Origin: JACDBZ01 sp038233215
GTDB lineage: Bacteria > Chloroflexota > Limnocylindria > QHBO01
Assembly (NCBI GenBank): GCA_038233215.1
Contig: JBBSML010000001.1
Coordinates: forward strand, 124,001-188,000
Direction of reading: 5' to 3'
DNA: 64,000 nt
How positions within the stretch are numbered: position 1 is the stretch's first letter; every line of letters begins with the position of its first letter. Below the pieces are notes generated by a model, which worked only from the letters and a program-made list of their open reading frames with translations, did no database searches and had not been told where the DNA came from. Made by a program: the position numbers and the translations under genes. Below, in pieces: positions 6,928-15,926 of the stretch.

Positions 6928-9321
6928 ATGAGTTTCGGCACGACAAATGGCCACTCCGCCGGCAACGGCAACGGACAGGGCGACGAGGCGCTCGCGTCCG
7001 ACTACGCCCCGCTCTGGCCCATGGTGCCCGGCACCCGCGAGATCGGCGTCACGATCAACGGGAAGGAGCTCCAGGTCGAGGAGGGACAGACGATCCTCCA
7101 GGCCTGCCGCGTGCTCGGCATAGACGTGCCGACCCTCTGCTATGAGCCGAAGCTGGCTCCGTATGGCGCCTGCCGCATCTGCGTGGTCGAGGTCGCCGGC
7201 AGCGAAGACACGCCGATCAGCTGCGGAACGCAGATCGAGCCGGGCATGGTCATCACCACCCACTCGGCGCGGGTCATCGAGAACCGGCGTATGGTGCTGG
7301 AGCTCATCTTCAGCGATCACGATGCCTATTGCCTGCCGCCGTGCCAGTTCAAGTGCCCGACCCGCGTCGACATCCCGGGCTATCTGAAGCAGAACACGCT
7401 CGGCAACTGGGAGGAGGCGACGCGCATCCTGAAGCGCTCGCTGCCCTTCCCCGCGATCCTCGGCCGGGTCTGTCCTGCCCCGTGCGAAACACATTGCCGT
7501 CGCGAGGAGGTGGACACCGCCATCGCGATTCGCGACTCGCATCGTTACTGCGCCGATCGCGTCCTCGAGGTCGATGCACCGGCCCCGATCCCGTGGCCGA
7601 AGGATCCCCCGACCGGCCGCCGCGTGGCGATCATCGGCGCGGGCCCCGCCGGCATGGCCACCGCCTACTACCTCCAGTTGCGTGGCCACCAGTGCGATGT
7701 CTATGAGGCCGACCCGGAGCAGGGTGGCATGCTGCGCTACGGCATCCCCCAGTACCGCCTCCCCAAGGGCTGGATGGACCGAGAGCTCAACCACGTCTGG
7801 GAGCTTGGTGCGGCCTTCAAGCCGAACATGCGCCTCGGGCGCGACTTCCACCTGGGCGACATCATCGACGAGTACGACGCCATCTACGTCGGCATCGGCT
7901 GCTACAAGTCGAACGAGCTCGGGATTCCCGGTGAGCACGCCGACGGTACGGTCAATGCGCTCGAGAACCTCTACAATTCCACGCGCGGTGTTCCTGTGCC
8001 GCGGCTCCGGGGTGCGAGGGTCGTCGTCATCGGCGGCGGCTTCACCGCCATCGACTGCACCCGGACCAGCGTGCGCCAGGGTGCTGCGGAGGTGACCCTT
8101 GTCTATCGCCGCGACCTGAAGGACATGCCGGCCGCGGACGAGGTCCACGAGGCGATCGAGGAGGGCGCTCGGGTCATCTTCCAGGCCGCGCCGACGCGCA
8201 TCGTCACCGGAGATAGCGACAGGGTCACCGGCGTCGAGTTCCAGCGCATGAAGCTCGGTGAGCCCGATGCGCAGGGCCGCCGGCGTCCGGAGCCGATGCC
8301 CGGTACCGAATTCATCGTGGAGTGCGACACGGTGCTGGGAGCCATCGGCCAGGGACCCGACCTGTCGTGGATCGACTCCGAGCCGGACGAGATCCGAAAG
8401 GGACTCGAGGTCGATCGCCGTGGCAACCTGGTCGCCGAGGAGCACATCTTCCGCACCAATGTCCCCAAGATCTTCGCGTCGGGCGACGTGCGCACCGGCG
8501 CCGCCACCGTGGTCGAGGCCATCGGCGAGGGCCGGCGCGCGTCGTACGCCATGGACTACTGGCTGCGCGGCCACGACCTCGACGATCCGCAGGTGCGCCG
8601 CATCGTCACCGAGCCGCAGCCCAACTTCCTGACCATCGTGCCCTTCACCGATGATGTGAAGGAGCCCCGCGCCCTCATGGGCAAGCAGGAGGCTGACGCG
8701 CGCAAGGGAAACTTCAACGAGTACGAGTTCGGCTACACCGGTGACCAGGCCATGGCCGAGGCCGGACGTTGCCTGCAGTGCACGTGCGAGGCGATCGGCC
8801 ACTGCGATCTGCGCGAGGCGGCGATCGAGTACGAGACGACGCTGAACATGGCGATCGACGAGCGCTCGATCCAGGACAACCCGTACGTCGGCGTCAACCA
8901 CGGCTACGGCCGCGACGAGACGCACTCCTTCATCCTGCGCGACTACAGCCGCTGTATCGACTGCGGCCGTTGCGCGCAGGTCTGCAAGGAGATCGTGGGT
9001 GCCGGGTGCTACGACTTCATCGGCAAGGGATTCGACTCGCTGGTCACCACGGCGGACTTCGTGTCCCTCAACGAGACGCCGTGCGTCTCCTGTGGCCGCT
9101 GCGCCGAGACATGCCCGGTCGGGGCCCTGATGCCCCGCCCGCGCATCCTCGAAACGTACCAGCTCGACGTGAGTCGCTGCATCTTCTGCGGCATCTGCGC
9201 CGATGCCTGCCCGTACGACGCCCTGCGCTGCGGTCCCGAGTTCGAGTTCAGCGAGTACCAGCGCGACCTGCCCATGCTCGACATCCTCGAGATGAGCGAT
9301 CGGGAACGACCTACCCGCTAG
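6928..9321 (+). CDS. NuoG-2Fe2S / GltD-NfnB flavoprotein / polyferredoxin fusion
   Basis: 797 residues replacing NuoG. In order: a 2Fe-2S domain with the exact NuoG N1b spacing (C71, C82, C85, C99); a GltD/NfnB-type entry with Cys pairs around residues 135-190; an FAD Rossmann motif GAGPAG (237-242); an NAD(P)H Rossmann motif GGGFTAID (369-376) followed by LVYRRD, as in NADPH-using relatives; NuoG/[FeFe]-hydrogenase-type 4Fe-4S motifs at C676-C686 and C719-C729; and a last motif at C751, C754, C757, C761 followed by GPEFEFSEYQRDL. That tail resembles the second half of NuoI. The molybdopterin-fold domain of NuoG is absent. Predicted role: oxidise NAD(P)H at FAD and pass electrons to NuoB. Domains are directly visible; the role is inference. 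Confidence 0.85.
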   Translation: MSFGTTNGHSAGNGNGQGDEALASDYAPLWPMVPGTREIGVTINGKELQVEEGQTILQACRVLGIDVPTLCYEPKLAPYGACRICVVEVAGSEDTPISCGTQIEPGMVITTHSARVIENRRMVLELIFSDHDAYCLPPCQFKCPTRVDIPGYLKQNTLGNWEEATRILKRSLPFPAILGRVCPAPCETHCRREEVDTAIAIRDSHRYCADRVLEVDAPAPIPWPKDPPTGRRVAIIGAGPAGMATAYYLQLRGHQCDVYEADPEQGGMLRYGIPQYRLPKGWMDRELNHVWELGAAFKPNMRLGRDFHLGDIIDEYDAIYVGIGCYKSNELGIPGEHADGTVNALENLYNSTRGVPVPRLRGARVVVIGGGFTAIDCTRTSVRQGAAEVTLVYRRDLKDMPAADEVHEAIEEGARVIFQAAPTRIVTGDSDRVTGVEFQRMKLGEPDAQGRRRPEPMPGTEFIVECDTVLGAIGQGPDLSWIDSEPDEIRKGLEVDRRGNLVAEEHIFRTNVPKIFASGDVRTGAATVVEAIGEGRRASYAMDYWLRGHDLDDPQVRRIVTEPQPNFLTIVPFTDDVKEPRALMGKQEADARKGNFNEYEFGYTGDQAMAEAGRCLQCTCEAIGHCDLREAAIEYETTLNMAIDERSIQDNPYVGVNHGYGRDETHSFILRDYSRCIDCGRCAQVCKEIVGAGCYDFIGKGFDSLVTTADFVSLNETPCVSCGRCAETCPVGALMPRPRILETYQLDVSRCIFCGICADACPYDALRCGPEFEFSEYQRDLPMLDILEMSDRERPTR

Positions 9322-9326
9322 GTCGG

Positions 9327-9689
9327 TCAGCCGCCGAGGCGCGCAAGCTTGAGGCTCCAATCGGTGCACGCTTCGTTGGTCTGCTCGATGAAGAAGTTGC
9401 CGCCTGGCACGTCATTCACCAGCACGATCCGGATCGGCGAGTTGTCGACGGAATAGACGAAGTCGCCTTCCTCCTGCGTGATCGAGACGGTGTAGTCGTC
9501 GCAATCCTCGGTGATGGTGAGGCGATATCGACCCGGGGCGAGTGGGTGGGCGACGCGCTCGGCACCGGCCTCGACGGTGGCGGAGGTCGGGTTGTCCTCG
9601 CCCTCGTTGGTACCACCCCCGCTACCCCCACCACAGGCGACCAGCGTCAGGGCGAGTCCCGCCAGCACAGGGGCCATCCGTCTCGTCAT
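9327..9689 (-). CDS. Small putative lipoprotein inside the nuo operon
   Basis: A 120-residue secreted protein on the strand opposite to nuo. It begins with a charged n-region (MTRRM), a hydrophobic stretch and a lipobox ending LVAC, then a Gly-rich spacer and a beta-rich domain with three further cysteines. The ATG at 9689 has GGAGGT about 10 bases upstream; a TTG at 9707 is the alternative. No family is recognised. It ends five bases from the stop of the flavoprotein gene and separates it from nuoJ. Confidence 0.65.
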   Translation of the reverse strand: MTRRMAPVLAGLALTLVACGGGSGGGTNEGEDNPTSATVEAGAERVAHPLAPGRYRLTITEDCDDYTVSITQEEGDFVYSVDNSPIRIVLVNDVPGGNFFIEQTNEACTDWSLKLARLGG

Positions 9690-9783
9690 CGTGATGTCGA
9701 CCTCCAATATCCTCTCTCCACCGCCGGGACCGGCGGCGCCCCGAAGGTTACGGGCTGATCGCGCGACCGCGCAATGCCTACGC

Positions 9784-9789
9784 TAGAAT
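9784..9789 (+). promoter_or_regulatory. Candidate -10 element ahead of nuoJ
   Basis: TAGAAT lies in the 158-base gap between the antisense lipoprotein and nuoJ. No clear -35 is seen. If used, nuoJ-N would have a separate transcript. A GC-rich inverted repeat (CCGCCGG/CCGGCGG, about 9720-9736) sits upstream without a T-run. Confidence 0.35.
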
Positions 9790-9847
9790 CGGTCGCGGTC
9801 CCGCTCGGGATCGCATGAGCACGAAACCTCTCTAGGGAGCATCGACC

Positions 9848-10357
9848 CTGGACATCTCCAGCGTCCTCTTCTTCCTGCTCGCGTTCGGTGTGGTGGGAGC
9901 CGGGATCGCCGTCGTGACGCTGCGCAACATCATTCATTCGGCCGTGGCGATGATGATCTGCTTCGGCTCATTGGCCGGAATGTACGCGCTGCTCGGTGCA
10001 CCCATCGTGGCCGCCGCCCAGGTCCTGATCTACCTGGGCGCGATCAGCGTGCTCATTCTGTTCGCCATCATGCTGACCCAGGCGGGCGACGCGAACCTGC
10101 CCACCCCGTTCCACCGCCAGGTGCCGATCGCGGCGGTGGTCGCGCTCGCCATCATCGGCCTGGTGGGCTGGGCGGTCGTTCAGACCGACTGGGGCCTCGC
10201 TCCCCAGGCGGTGGGAGCCGCGGTGGAGGCCATCGCCATCGCACTCTTCACGACCTATGCGCTTCCCTTCGAGATCATCAGCCTGCTGATCCTGGTGGCC
10301 ATCATCGGCGCCATCTACCTGGCGCGGCGACCTGAAGAAGACGAGCGGGCGAACTGA
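9848..10357 (+). CDS. nuoJ: NADH-quinone oxidoreductase subunit J, probable CTG start
   Basis: About 169 residues and five membrane helices, part of the proton-pumping membrane arm. An in-frame TAG at 9833 limits the start to 9836-9890. CTG 9848 is preceded by AGGGAG (about 9834-9839) at 8-9 bases and preserves the whole first helix (LDISSVLFFLLAFG). GTG 9890 would cut that helix and has no ribosome binding site. I therefore prefer the rare CTG start. nuoK follows after three bases. Confidence 0.9.
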   Translation: MDISSVLFFLLAFGVVGAGIAVVTLRNIIHSAVAMMICFGSLAGMYALLGAPIVAAAQVLIYLGAISVLILFAIMLTQAGDANLPTPFHRQVPIAAVVALAIIGLVGWAVVQTDWGLAPQAVGAAVEAIAIALFTTYALPFEIISLLILVAIIGAIYLARRPEEDERAN

Positions 10358-10360
10358 CCG

Positions 10361-10666
10361 ATGGGCATCGAGGGCTACCTGATCGTCTCCACGCTGCTGT
10401 TCGGCATCGGCACATTCGGCTTCATGGCGCGTCGCAACGCCATCCTGATGCTCATCAGCATCGAGCTCATGTTCAACGCGGTGAACCTGAGCCTGGTCGC
10501 CTTCAATGCCTTCCTTCCGGCCGATGCGAATGCAGGCGCCGTCTTCGCGCTGATGATCATGGCCGTGGCCGCCGCCGAGGTGACTGTAGGTCTGGCCCTG
10601 GTCATCGCGATCATTCGCACCCGTCAGACGGCAGAGGTCGACCAGTACGCCGACCTGAAGGAATAG
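10361..10666 (+). CDS. nuoK: NADH-quinone oxidoreductase subunit K
   Basis: 101 residues with three helices, normal for NuoK (MrpC-like). The conserved membrane glutamate is seen in LISIELMFNAVNL, and a second in AVAAAEVTVGLAL. It is tightly spaced between nuoJ and nuoL. Start ATG 10361. Confidence 0.96.
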   Translation: MGIEGYLIVSTLLFGIGTFGFMARRNAILMLISIELMFNAVNLSLVAFNAFLPADANAGAVFALMIMAVAAAEVTVGLALVIAIIRTRQTAEVDQYADLKE

Positions 10667-10679
10667 GCGAGCACCCGTG

Positions 10680-12869
10680 ATGGACCTGCTGATCGCGCTC
10701 ATTCCGGCGCTGCCCCTGGCGGGATTCCTGTTCGCCGTCCTCGTCGGGGCGCGCCTTGATCGAGTGCCATCGCACGGCCACGGCCATCATCACGACGCGG
10801 GGGGCCACGCGGACGGGCACGACGACCACGACGTCGATGATTCAGCCTTCCGCGCGATCCCGACAGAGGAGGAGCAGCGGGTCACCAGCCCGCACGCCGG
10901 CCACGCGGATGACCTCGCCAACGCGGAGGGCGCCGACGGGGTGATCCCGGCGCAGTTCAACGACGGGCTCGGCCAGCCCGGACATGTCGCGCCGGGAGCG
11001 GAACGGCCTCGCTACCGATCCTGGATCGTGCCGACCGCCCTCGTCGGGCTGATGTGGGTCTTCAGCATGATCGTCTTCGCCGCTGTGATCTTCGGCGGTA
11101 ACGAGTACGAGGTCACGATCTACGAGTGGATCGCCTCGGGCGATTTCGTGATCAACATCAGCTTCCTGGTCGACTCGCTGACCGCCATGCTGCTGCTGGT
11201 CGTGAGCAGCGTGGGGCTCCTGGTCCACGTCTACAGCATCGGCTACATGGACGGCGACCGAGGATTCTGGCGTTTCTTCGCCTACCTGAACCTGTTCATG
11301 TTCAGCATGCTGCTGCTCATCTTGGGCGATAACTTCCTGATGCTCTACGTCGGCTGGGAGGCGGTCGGCCTGTGCAGCTACGCGCTCATCGGCTTCTGGT
11401 ACAAGAAGCCATCGGCCGCAGGTGCCGCCAAGAAGGCGTTCATCGTCAACCGGGTCGGCGACTTCGGATTCGGCCTGGGGATCATGATGATCTGGGTCAA
11501 TCTCGGAACGCTGAACTTCGGTGAGATTTTCGAGCAGATCGGGTCCCTGGACGAGGGCACCATCACCGTGATCGCCCTGCTGCTCTTTGCCGGTGCCGTC
11601 GGCAAGAGCGCCCAGTTCCCGCTCCACGTCTGGCTGCCGGACGCCATGGAGGGCCCGACCCCGGTCAGTGCCCTGATCCATGCCGCCACCATGGTCAACG
11701 CCGGCGTCTACATGGTCGCGCGCGCCAACCCGATCTTCATCGAGGCACCGACCGCCATGTGGGTGGTCGCCATCATCGGGGTCTTCACCGCCATCTTCGC
11801 GGCCGCCATCGCCCTGACCCAGAACGACATCAAGAAGGTCCTCGCCTACAGCACCGTCAGCCAGCTGGCGTACATGTTCTTCGCGCTCGGCATCGGCGCC
11901 TGGACGGCTGCCATCTTCCACCTGGTCAGCCACGGCTTCTTCAAGGGGCTGCTCTTCATGGGATCCGGCTCGGTGATCCACGGGGCGGGGGGTGAGCAGG
12001 ACATGCGACACATGGGCAACCTGCGGGCGAAGATGCGCTGGACGTACGTCACGATGGTGGTCGGCTCGTTGGCCCTGGCCGGCATCCCGATCTTCTCCGG
12101 CTTCTTCAGCAAGGACGAGATCCTGGCAGAGTCGTTCAACCGCGGCTACCTCGTGTTCTACGTCGTGGGCACCGTCGTTGCCTTCATGACCGCCTTCTAC
12201 ACCTTCCGGATGATCTTCATGACCTTCTGGGGTGAATGGCGCGGGCCGCGTGCGCTCTGGGATCACATCCACGAGAGCGGACCGACCATGGTGGCACCCC
12301 TCGTCATCCTCGCCGTGCCGACCGTCCTCGCCGGCCTCGTCCTGGGCATTCCGCCGGAGGGCGGCGTCATCCACGGCTGGCTCGAGGAGGTCTTCCACGA
12401 CGCGGAGGAGGCGGGCACCCTGCCCGGCTCGATCTTCGCCGAAGGCCATCACGGTTTCGAGCTCATCGGGCTGGGCGGGCTGCTCCTGCTGATCGGGGCG
12501 GCGGTCGCGGCGGCCGGCATCTGGCTGGCACATCGCTGGTACGTGCAGCGTCCGGAGTCGGCCGGCCGATTCGTGGAACGCATCCCGTTCGGGCTCGGCC
12601 CGGGGATGTATCGCGCCAGCGTGAACAAGTACTACGTGGATGACATCTATCAGCTGGTCTGGTCGAGGGGCGGCGTGCTGGTGAGCAACGCGTTGTGGTG
12701 GTTCGATGCCAAGGTCATCGACGGCGTGGTGAACGGCGCCGGCTGGATCGCGCGCGCGATCGGCGGCGGGCTGCGCAAGAGTCAGACGGGGCGGGTCGAA
12801 AACTATGGCCTCGGCATCGCGGCCGGGCTGGTTGTCGTGCTGATCATGTTCGCGACGGTGGTGCGCTGA
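10680..12869 (+). CDS. nuoL: NADH-quinone oxidoreductase subunit L with His/Asp-rich loop
   Basis: 729 residues, an antiporter-like proton-pumping subunit with the long C-terminal amphipathic helix. Core motifs include DNFLMLYVGWEAVGL, KKAFIVNRVGD and DAMEGPTPVSALIHAATMV. The oddity is a loop of about 90 residues between helix 1 and helix 2 (about 24-113). It starts with a block at residues 31-54 holding eight histidines and several aspartates (HGHGHHHDAGGHADGHDDHD). Most NuoL proteins have a short loop there. It could bind metal, but that is a guess. ATG 10680 is preferred to GTG 10677, which precedes it by three bases. Confidence 0.95.
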   Translation: MDLLIALIPALPLAGFLFAVLVGARLDRVPSHGHGHHHDAGGHADGHDDHDVDDSAFRAIPTEEEQRVTSPHAGHADDLANAEGADGVIPAQFNDGLGQPGHVAPGAERPRYRSWIVPTALVGLMWVFSMIVFAAVIFGGNEYEVTIYEWIASGDFVINISFLVDSLTAMLLLVVSSVGLLVHVYSIGYMDGDRGFWRFFAYLNLFMFSMLLLILGDNFLMLYVGWEAVGLCSYALIGFWYKKPSAAGAAKKAFIVNRVGDFGFGLGIMMIWVNLGTLNFGEIFEQIGSLDEGTITVIALLLFAGAVGKSAQFPLHVWLPDAMEGPTPVSALIHAATMVNAGVYMVARANPIFIEAPTAMWVVAIIGVFTAIFAAAIALTQNDIKKVLAYSTVSQLAYMFFALGIGAWTAAIFHLVSHGFFKGLLFMGSGSVIHGAGGEQDMRHMGNLRAKMRWTYVTMVVGSLALAGIPIFSGFFSKDEILAESFNRGYLVFYVVGTVVAFMTAFYTFRMIFMTFWGEWRGPRALWDHIHESGPTMVAPLVILAVPTVLAGLVLGIPPEGGVIHGWLEEVFHDAEEAGTLPGSIFAEGHHGFELIGLGGLLLLIGAAVAAAGIWLAHRWYVQRPESAGRFVERIPFGLGPGMYRASVNKYYVDDIYQLVWSRGGVLVSNALWWFDAKVIDGVVNGAGWIARAIGGGLRKSQTGRVENYGLGIAAGLVVVLIMFATVVR

Positions 12870-12930
12870 TGGGCCTGCGGCGTGGTCGGCTGCCGGGTGT
12901 GTACCGAAATCCTTCGGGGAGCCGCCGATC

Positions 12931-14451
12931 ATGAACGGTCTCCCGGTGGTCAGCCTCATCGTCTTCACGCCGCTGATCGGCGTAGTGCTGCTGCTCCTGG
13001 TGCCCGGCACCAACCATCGGGCAATTCGCTGGGTCGGCCTCCTTGCCGCGGTGGGCAGCTTCGCCTTCTCGCTGCTGCTGCTCGGGTACCAGTCAGGCGG
13101 CAGCGAATTCCAGTTCCGCGAGGACCTGGCCTGGATCGACGCGTTCGGCATGCGCTACACGGTCGGCGTCGACGGACTCTCGATGGTGCTCGTCCTGCTG
13201 ACCACGTTGCTGAGCACCGTCGCCATCTTCTACTCCTGGGAGCCGATCCAGAAGCGGGTCAAGGAGTACTACATCGCGATCCTCCTCCTGATGGTCGGGA
13301 TGCTCGGCGTCTTCGTTTCACTCGACCTGTTCCTGTTCTACGTGTTCTGGGAGATCAGCCTCTTCCCGATGTACGTGATCATCGGCGTGTGGGGCGGTCC
13401 ACGGCGCGTGTACGCCACCGTCAAGTTCGTGCTCTACACGCTCGTCGGCTCCCTGCTCATGCTGGTCGCCATCCTGGCGGTGGCCATCGCACACGCGTCA
13501 AGCGGTCAGCCCTTCACCTTCAGCTACGAGGCGCTGCGCGGGTTCGCCTACGCCGATACGCTCCAGGCGCTCGCCTTCACCGCCTTCTTCCTGGCCTTTG
13601 CGATCAAGGTGCCGATGTGGCCCTTCCACACCTGGCTGCCCGACGCACACGTGGAGGCGCCGACCGCCGGCTCGATCATCCTCGCCGGCGTCATGCTCAA
13701 GCTGGGCGGGTACGGATTTCTGCGCTTCAGCCTGCCTCTGCTGCCGGATGCGGCCGTCAGCTTCGCGCCGATCATCATCGGCCTCGCACTCGTCGCCATC
13801 ATCTACGGCGGTCTGGTCGCCATGGTGCAGCCAGATCTCAAGAAGCTGGTCGCCTACTCCAGCGTGAGCCACATGGGCTACGTCATGCTCGGCGCCTTCG
13901 TCCTCAACGAGCAGGGCCTCCAGGGTGCGATCTATCAGATGATCAGCCACGGCGTCACGACCGGAGCGCTCTTCCTCCTCGTCGGGGTGATCTACGAGCA
14001 GACGCATGACCGCCTCATCGCCCACATGGGCGGACTCAACGCCCGGATCCCCCGCTTCGCCGCGATGTTCGGCCTCTTCACGTTCGCCAGCATCGGCCTG
14101 CCCGGGCTCTCGGGCTTCATCGGCGAATTCCTGGTGGTGCTGGGCGCCTTCCGCTACAACGGCTTCGTCGCCGTTGCGGCCATGGTGGTGGTCATCATCA
14201 GCGCGGTCTACATGCTCTGGATGGTCCAGCGCGTCTTCTTCACGGTGCCGTCCGACTGGATGCGACGATTCTGGCCAGCGCTGCACGACATCAACCGCAA
14301 TGAGTGGATCGCGCTCAGTCCCCTGATCGTGCTGGTGGTGGCGCTCGGCGTGTATCCCGGACCGGTGCTGGAGGCAATCGCCGCGCCCGTCGATCGGATC
14401 ATCGAGGCCGTCAACGGCGCCGGCCTGACCGGCTTCGGACCGCTCTGGTGA
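12931..14451 (+). CDS. nuoM: NADH-quinone oxidoreductase subunit M
   Basis: 506 residues with about 14 helices, the second antiporter-like proton pump. The glutamate-bearing motif FYVFWEISLFPMYVIIG and the lysine motif in PFHTWLPDAHVEAPTAGS are intact. GGGGAG lies about 10 bases before the ATG. A 61-base gap separates it from nuoL. Confidence 0.96.
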   Translation: MNGLPVVSLIVFTPLIGVVLLLLVPGTNHRAIRWVGLLAAVGSFAFSLLLLGYQSGGSEFQFREDLAWIDAFGMRYTVGVDGLSMVLVLLTTLLSTVAIFYSWEPIQKRVKEYYIAILLLMVGMLGVFVSLDLFLFYVFWEISLFPMYVIIGVWGGPRRVYATVKFVLYTLVGSLLMLVAILAVAIAHASSGQPFTFSYEALRGFAYADTLQALAFTAFFLAFAIKVPMWPFHTWLPDAHVEAPTAGSIILAGVMLKLGGYGFLRFSLPLLPDAAVSFAPIIIGLALVAIIYGGLVAMVQPDLKKLVAYSSVSHMGYVMLGAFVLNEQGLQGAIYQMISHGVTTGALFLLVGVIYEQTHDRLIAHMGGLNARIPRFAAMFGLFTFASIGLPGLSGFIGEFLVVLGAFRYNGFVAVAAMVVVIISAVYMLWMVQRVFFTVPSDWMRRFWPALHDINRNEWIALSPLIVLVVALGVYPGPVLEAIAAPVDRIIEAVNGAGLTGFGPLW

Positions 14452-14461
14452 GGACTCACTG

Positions 14462-15922
14462 ATGGACATGCTCGACGATCTCGTCACGCTCCTGCCGGAG
14501 CTGATCCTTGTGGCGCTGGTGCTGACCATCATCACCGTCGATCTCTTCCTGTCGCGACCCAATAAATGGCTGCTGACCCCGCTCACCGTCGCCGGGCTGA
14601 TCCTGGCGGGAGCGGCCTGCGTGGTCGTCTGGGACACCAACGAGACGGTCTATGCCGGCTTCTACTTGGTCGACGACCTGTCGGTCTTCTTCAAAGCCGC
14701 CACCCTCCTGATCGGCATCATCTCGGTGCTGTTCGCGCCCGCCTACCTGGTCGTGCGACGCATTCCGCTCGGCGAGTTCCACATGATCCTGGTGACCGCG
14801 CTGCTCGGCATGTTCGTGCTCGCCTCGAGCAGTGACATGATCACGCTCTTCCTGGGCCTCGAGCTGATGACGATGCCGAGCTACCTGCTGGCTGGCCTGC
14901 ACAAGACCGATCGCTACAGCAACGAGGGCGGCCTGAAATACTTCCTGCTCGGCAGCTTCGCGAGCGCGATCGTGCTGTTCGGGATCAGTTGGCTGTTCGG
15001 GATCACCGGGACGACCAACATCGCCGAGATCGCGGTAGCGCTCGAGGGCCAGATGAGTGGAGCACTGCTCGTTGCCATCGGCTTCCTGCTGGTCGGCGGC
15101 ACCTTCAAGATCGCGGCGGTCCCGTTCCACTACTGGACCCCGGATGCCTACCAGGGAGCCCCGACGCCGATCACCGGGTTCCTGTCGGTCGGTCCGAAGC
15201 TGGGCGCCTTCGCGCTGCTGATCCGGGTGTTCGCCGAAGCGCTCGCGCCGCTGCGAGCGGATTGGCTGGGCATCTTTCTGATCCTGACCGTGCTGACCAT
15301 GACGATCGGCAACGTCGTCGCCCTGGTCCAGGTCAACGTGAAGCGCATGCTCGCCTACTCCAGCATTGCCCACACCGGCTACATCATGGCCGGCCTGGCA
15401 GCGTACGCGAACGCTTCGGATACCGATGCCGCGGCGCAGGGCATCGAGTCGGTCCTGTTCTACGTCCTGGGCTACGCCGTCATGAACATCGCCGCGTTCG
15501 CGGTGGTCGCCATGCTCCAGCGCGACACCACTCGCTTTGGTGGGCTCAACTCGTTCTCCGGCCTCGCCGCCCGCTCGCCGGGGCGAGCCGCCGCGATGGG
15601 CATCCTCATGCTGAGCCTGACCGGCATCCCGCCAACGGTCGGCTTCTTCGCCAAGCTCTACGTCTTGCTGGCAGCCGTCGACGCCGGCCTCGCCTGGCTG
15701 GCAGTGGTCCTCGTCCTCAACGCCGCCCTTGCGGCCTTCTATTACCTGCGCGTCATCGTCTACATGTACATGCGCGAGCCCGAGCGGGATCCCGCACCGA
15801 TCGACACCTCTCCCTTCGGTTCGGTGGCACTCGTGCTGTCGGTGGCTGGCGTCCTGATCCTGGGAATCTTCCCGGGCGCCATCCTTGGCTTGCTCGAGGT
15901 CTCTGCGGCGAGCCTCTTCTAG
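14462..15922 (+). CDS. nuoN: NADH-quinone oxidoreductase subunit N
   Basis: 486 residues, the third antiporter-like subunit and last gene of the operon. Signature segments include FLGLELMTMPSYLLAG, GGLKYFLLGSFASA and PFHYWTPDAYQGAPTPIT. Length is normal. otsA begins four bases after its stop, so read-through into trehalose synthesis is likely. Confidence 0.96.
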   Translation: MDMLDDLVTLLPELILVALVLTIITVDLFLSRPNKWLLTPLTVAGLILAGAACVVVWDTNETVYAGFYLVDDLSVFFKAATLLIGIISVLFAPAYLVVRRIPLGEFHMILVTALLGMFVLASSSDMITLFLGLELMTMPSYLLAGLHKTDRYSNEGGLKYFLLGSFASAIVLFGISWLFGITGTTNIAEIAVALEGQMSGALLVAIGFLLVGGTFKIAAVPFHYWTPDAYQGAPTPITGFLSVGPKLGAFALLIRVFAEALAPLRADWLGIFLILTVLTMTIGNVVALVQVNVKRMLAYSSIAHTGYIMAGLAAYANASDTDAAAQGIESVLFYVLGYAVMNIAAFAVVAMLQRDTTRFGGLNSFSGLAARSPGRAAAMGILMLSLTGIPPTVGFFAKLYVLLAAVDAGLAWLAVVLVLNAALAAFYYLRVIVYMYMREPERDPAPIDTSPFGSVALVLSVAGVLILGIFPGAILGLLEVSAASLF

Positions 15923-15926
15923 GCTG

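Noticed and set aside
6913..9369. Long open frame on the minus strand opposite the flavoprotein gene (about 818 codons)
   Set aside because: In GC-rich DNA the frame opposite a gene often stays open. Its translation is low-complexity Arg/Asp/His-rich and matches nothing, while the plus strand has clear motifs.
9716..9740. GC-rich inverted repeat ahead of nuoJ as a terminator
   Set aside because: There is no T-run on either strand and the loop would be very small.
10842..13151. Long minus-strand open frame opposite nuoL/nuoM
   Set aside because: Shadow of the plus-strand genes: very hydrophilic repeated Asp/His/Glu composition, and it crosses the gene boundary.
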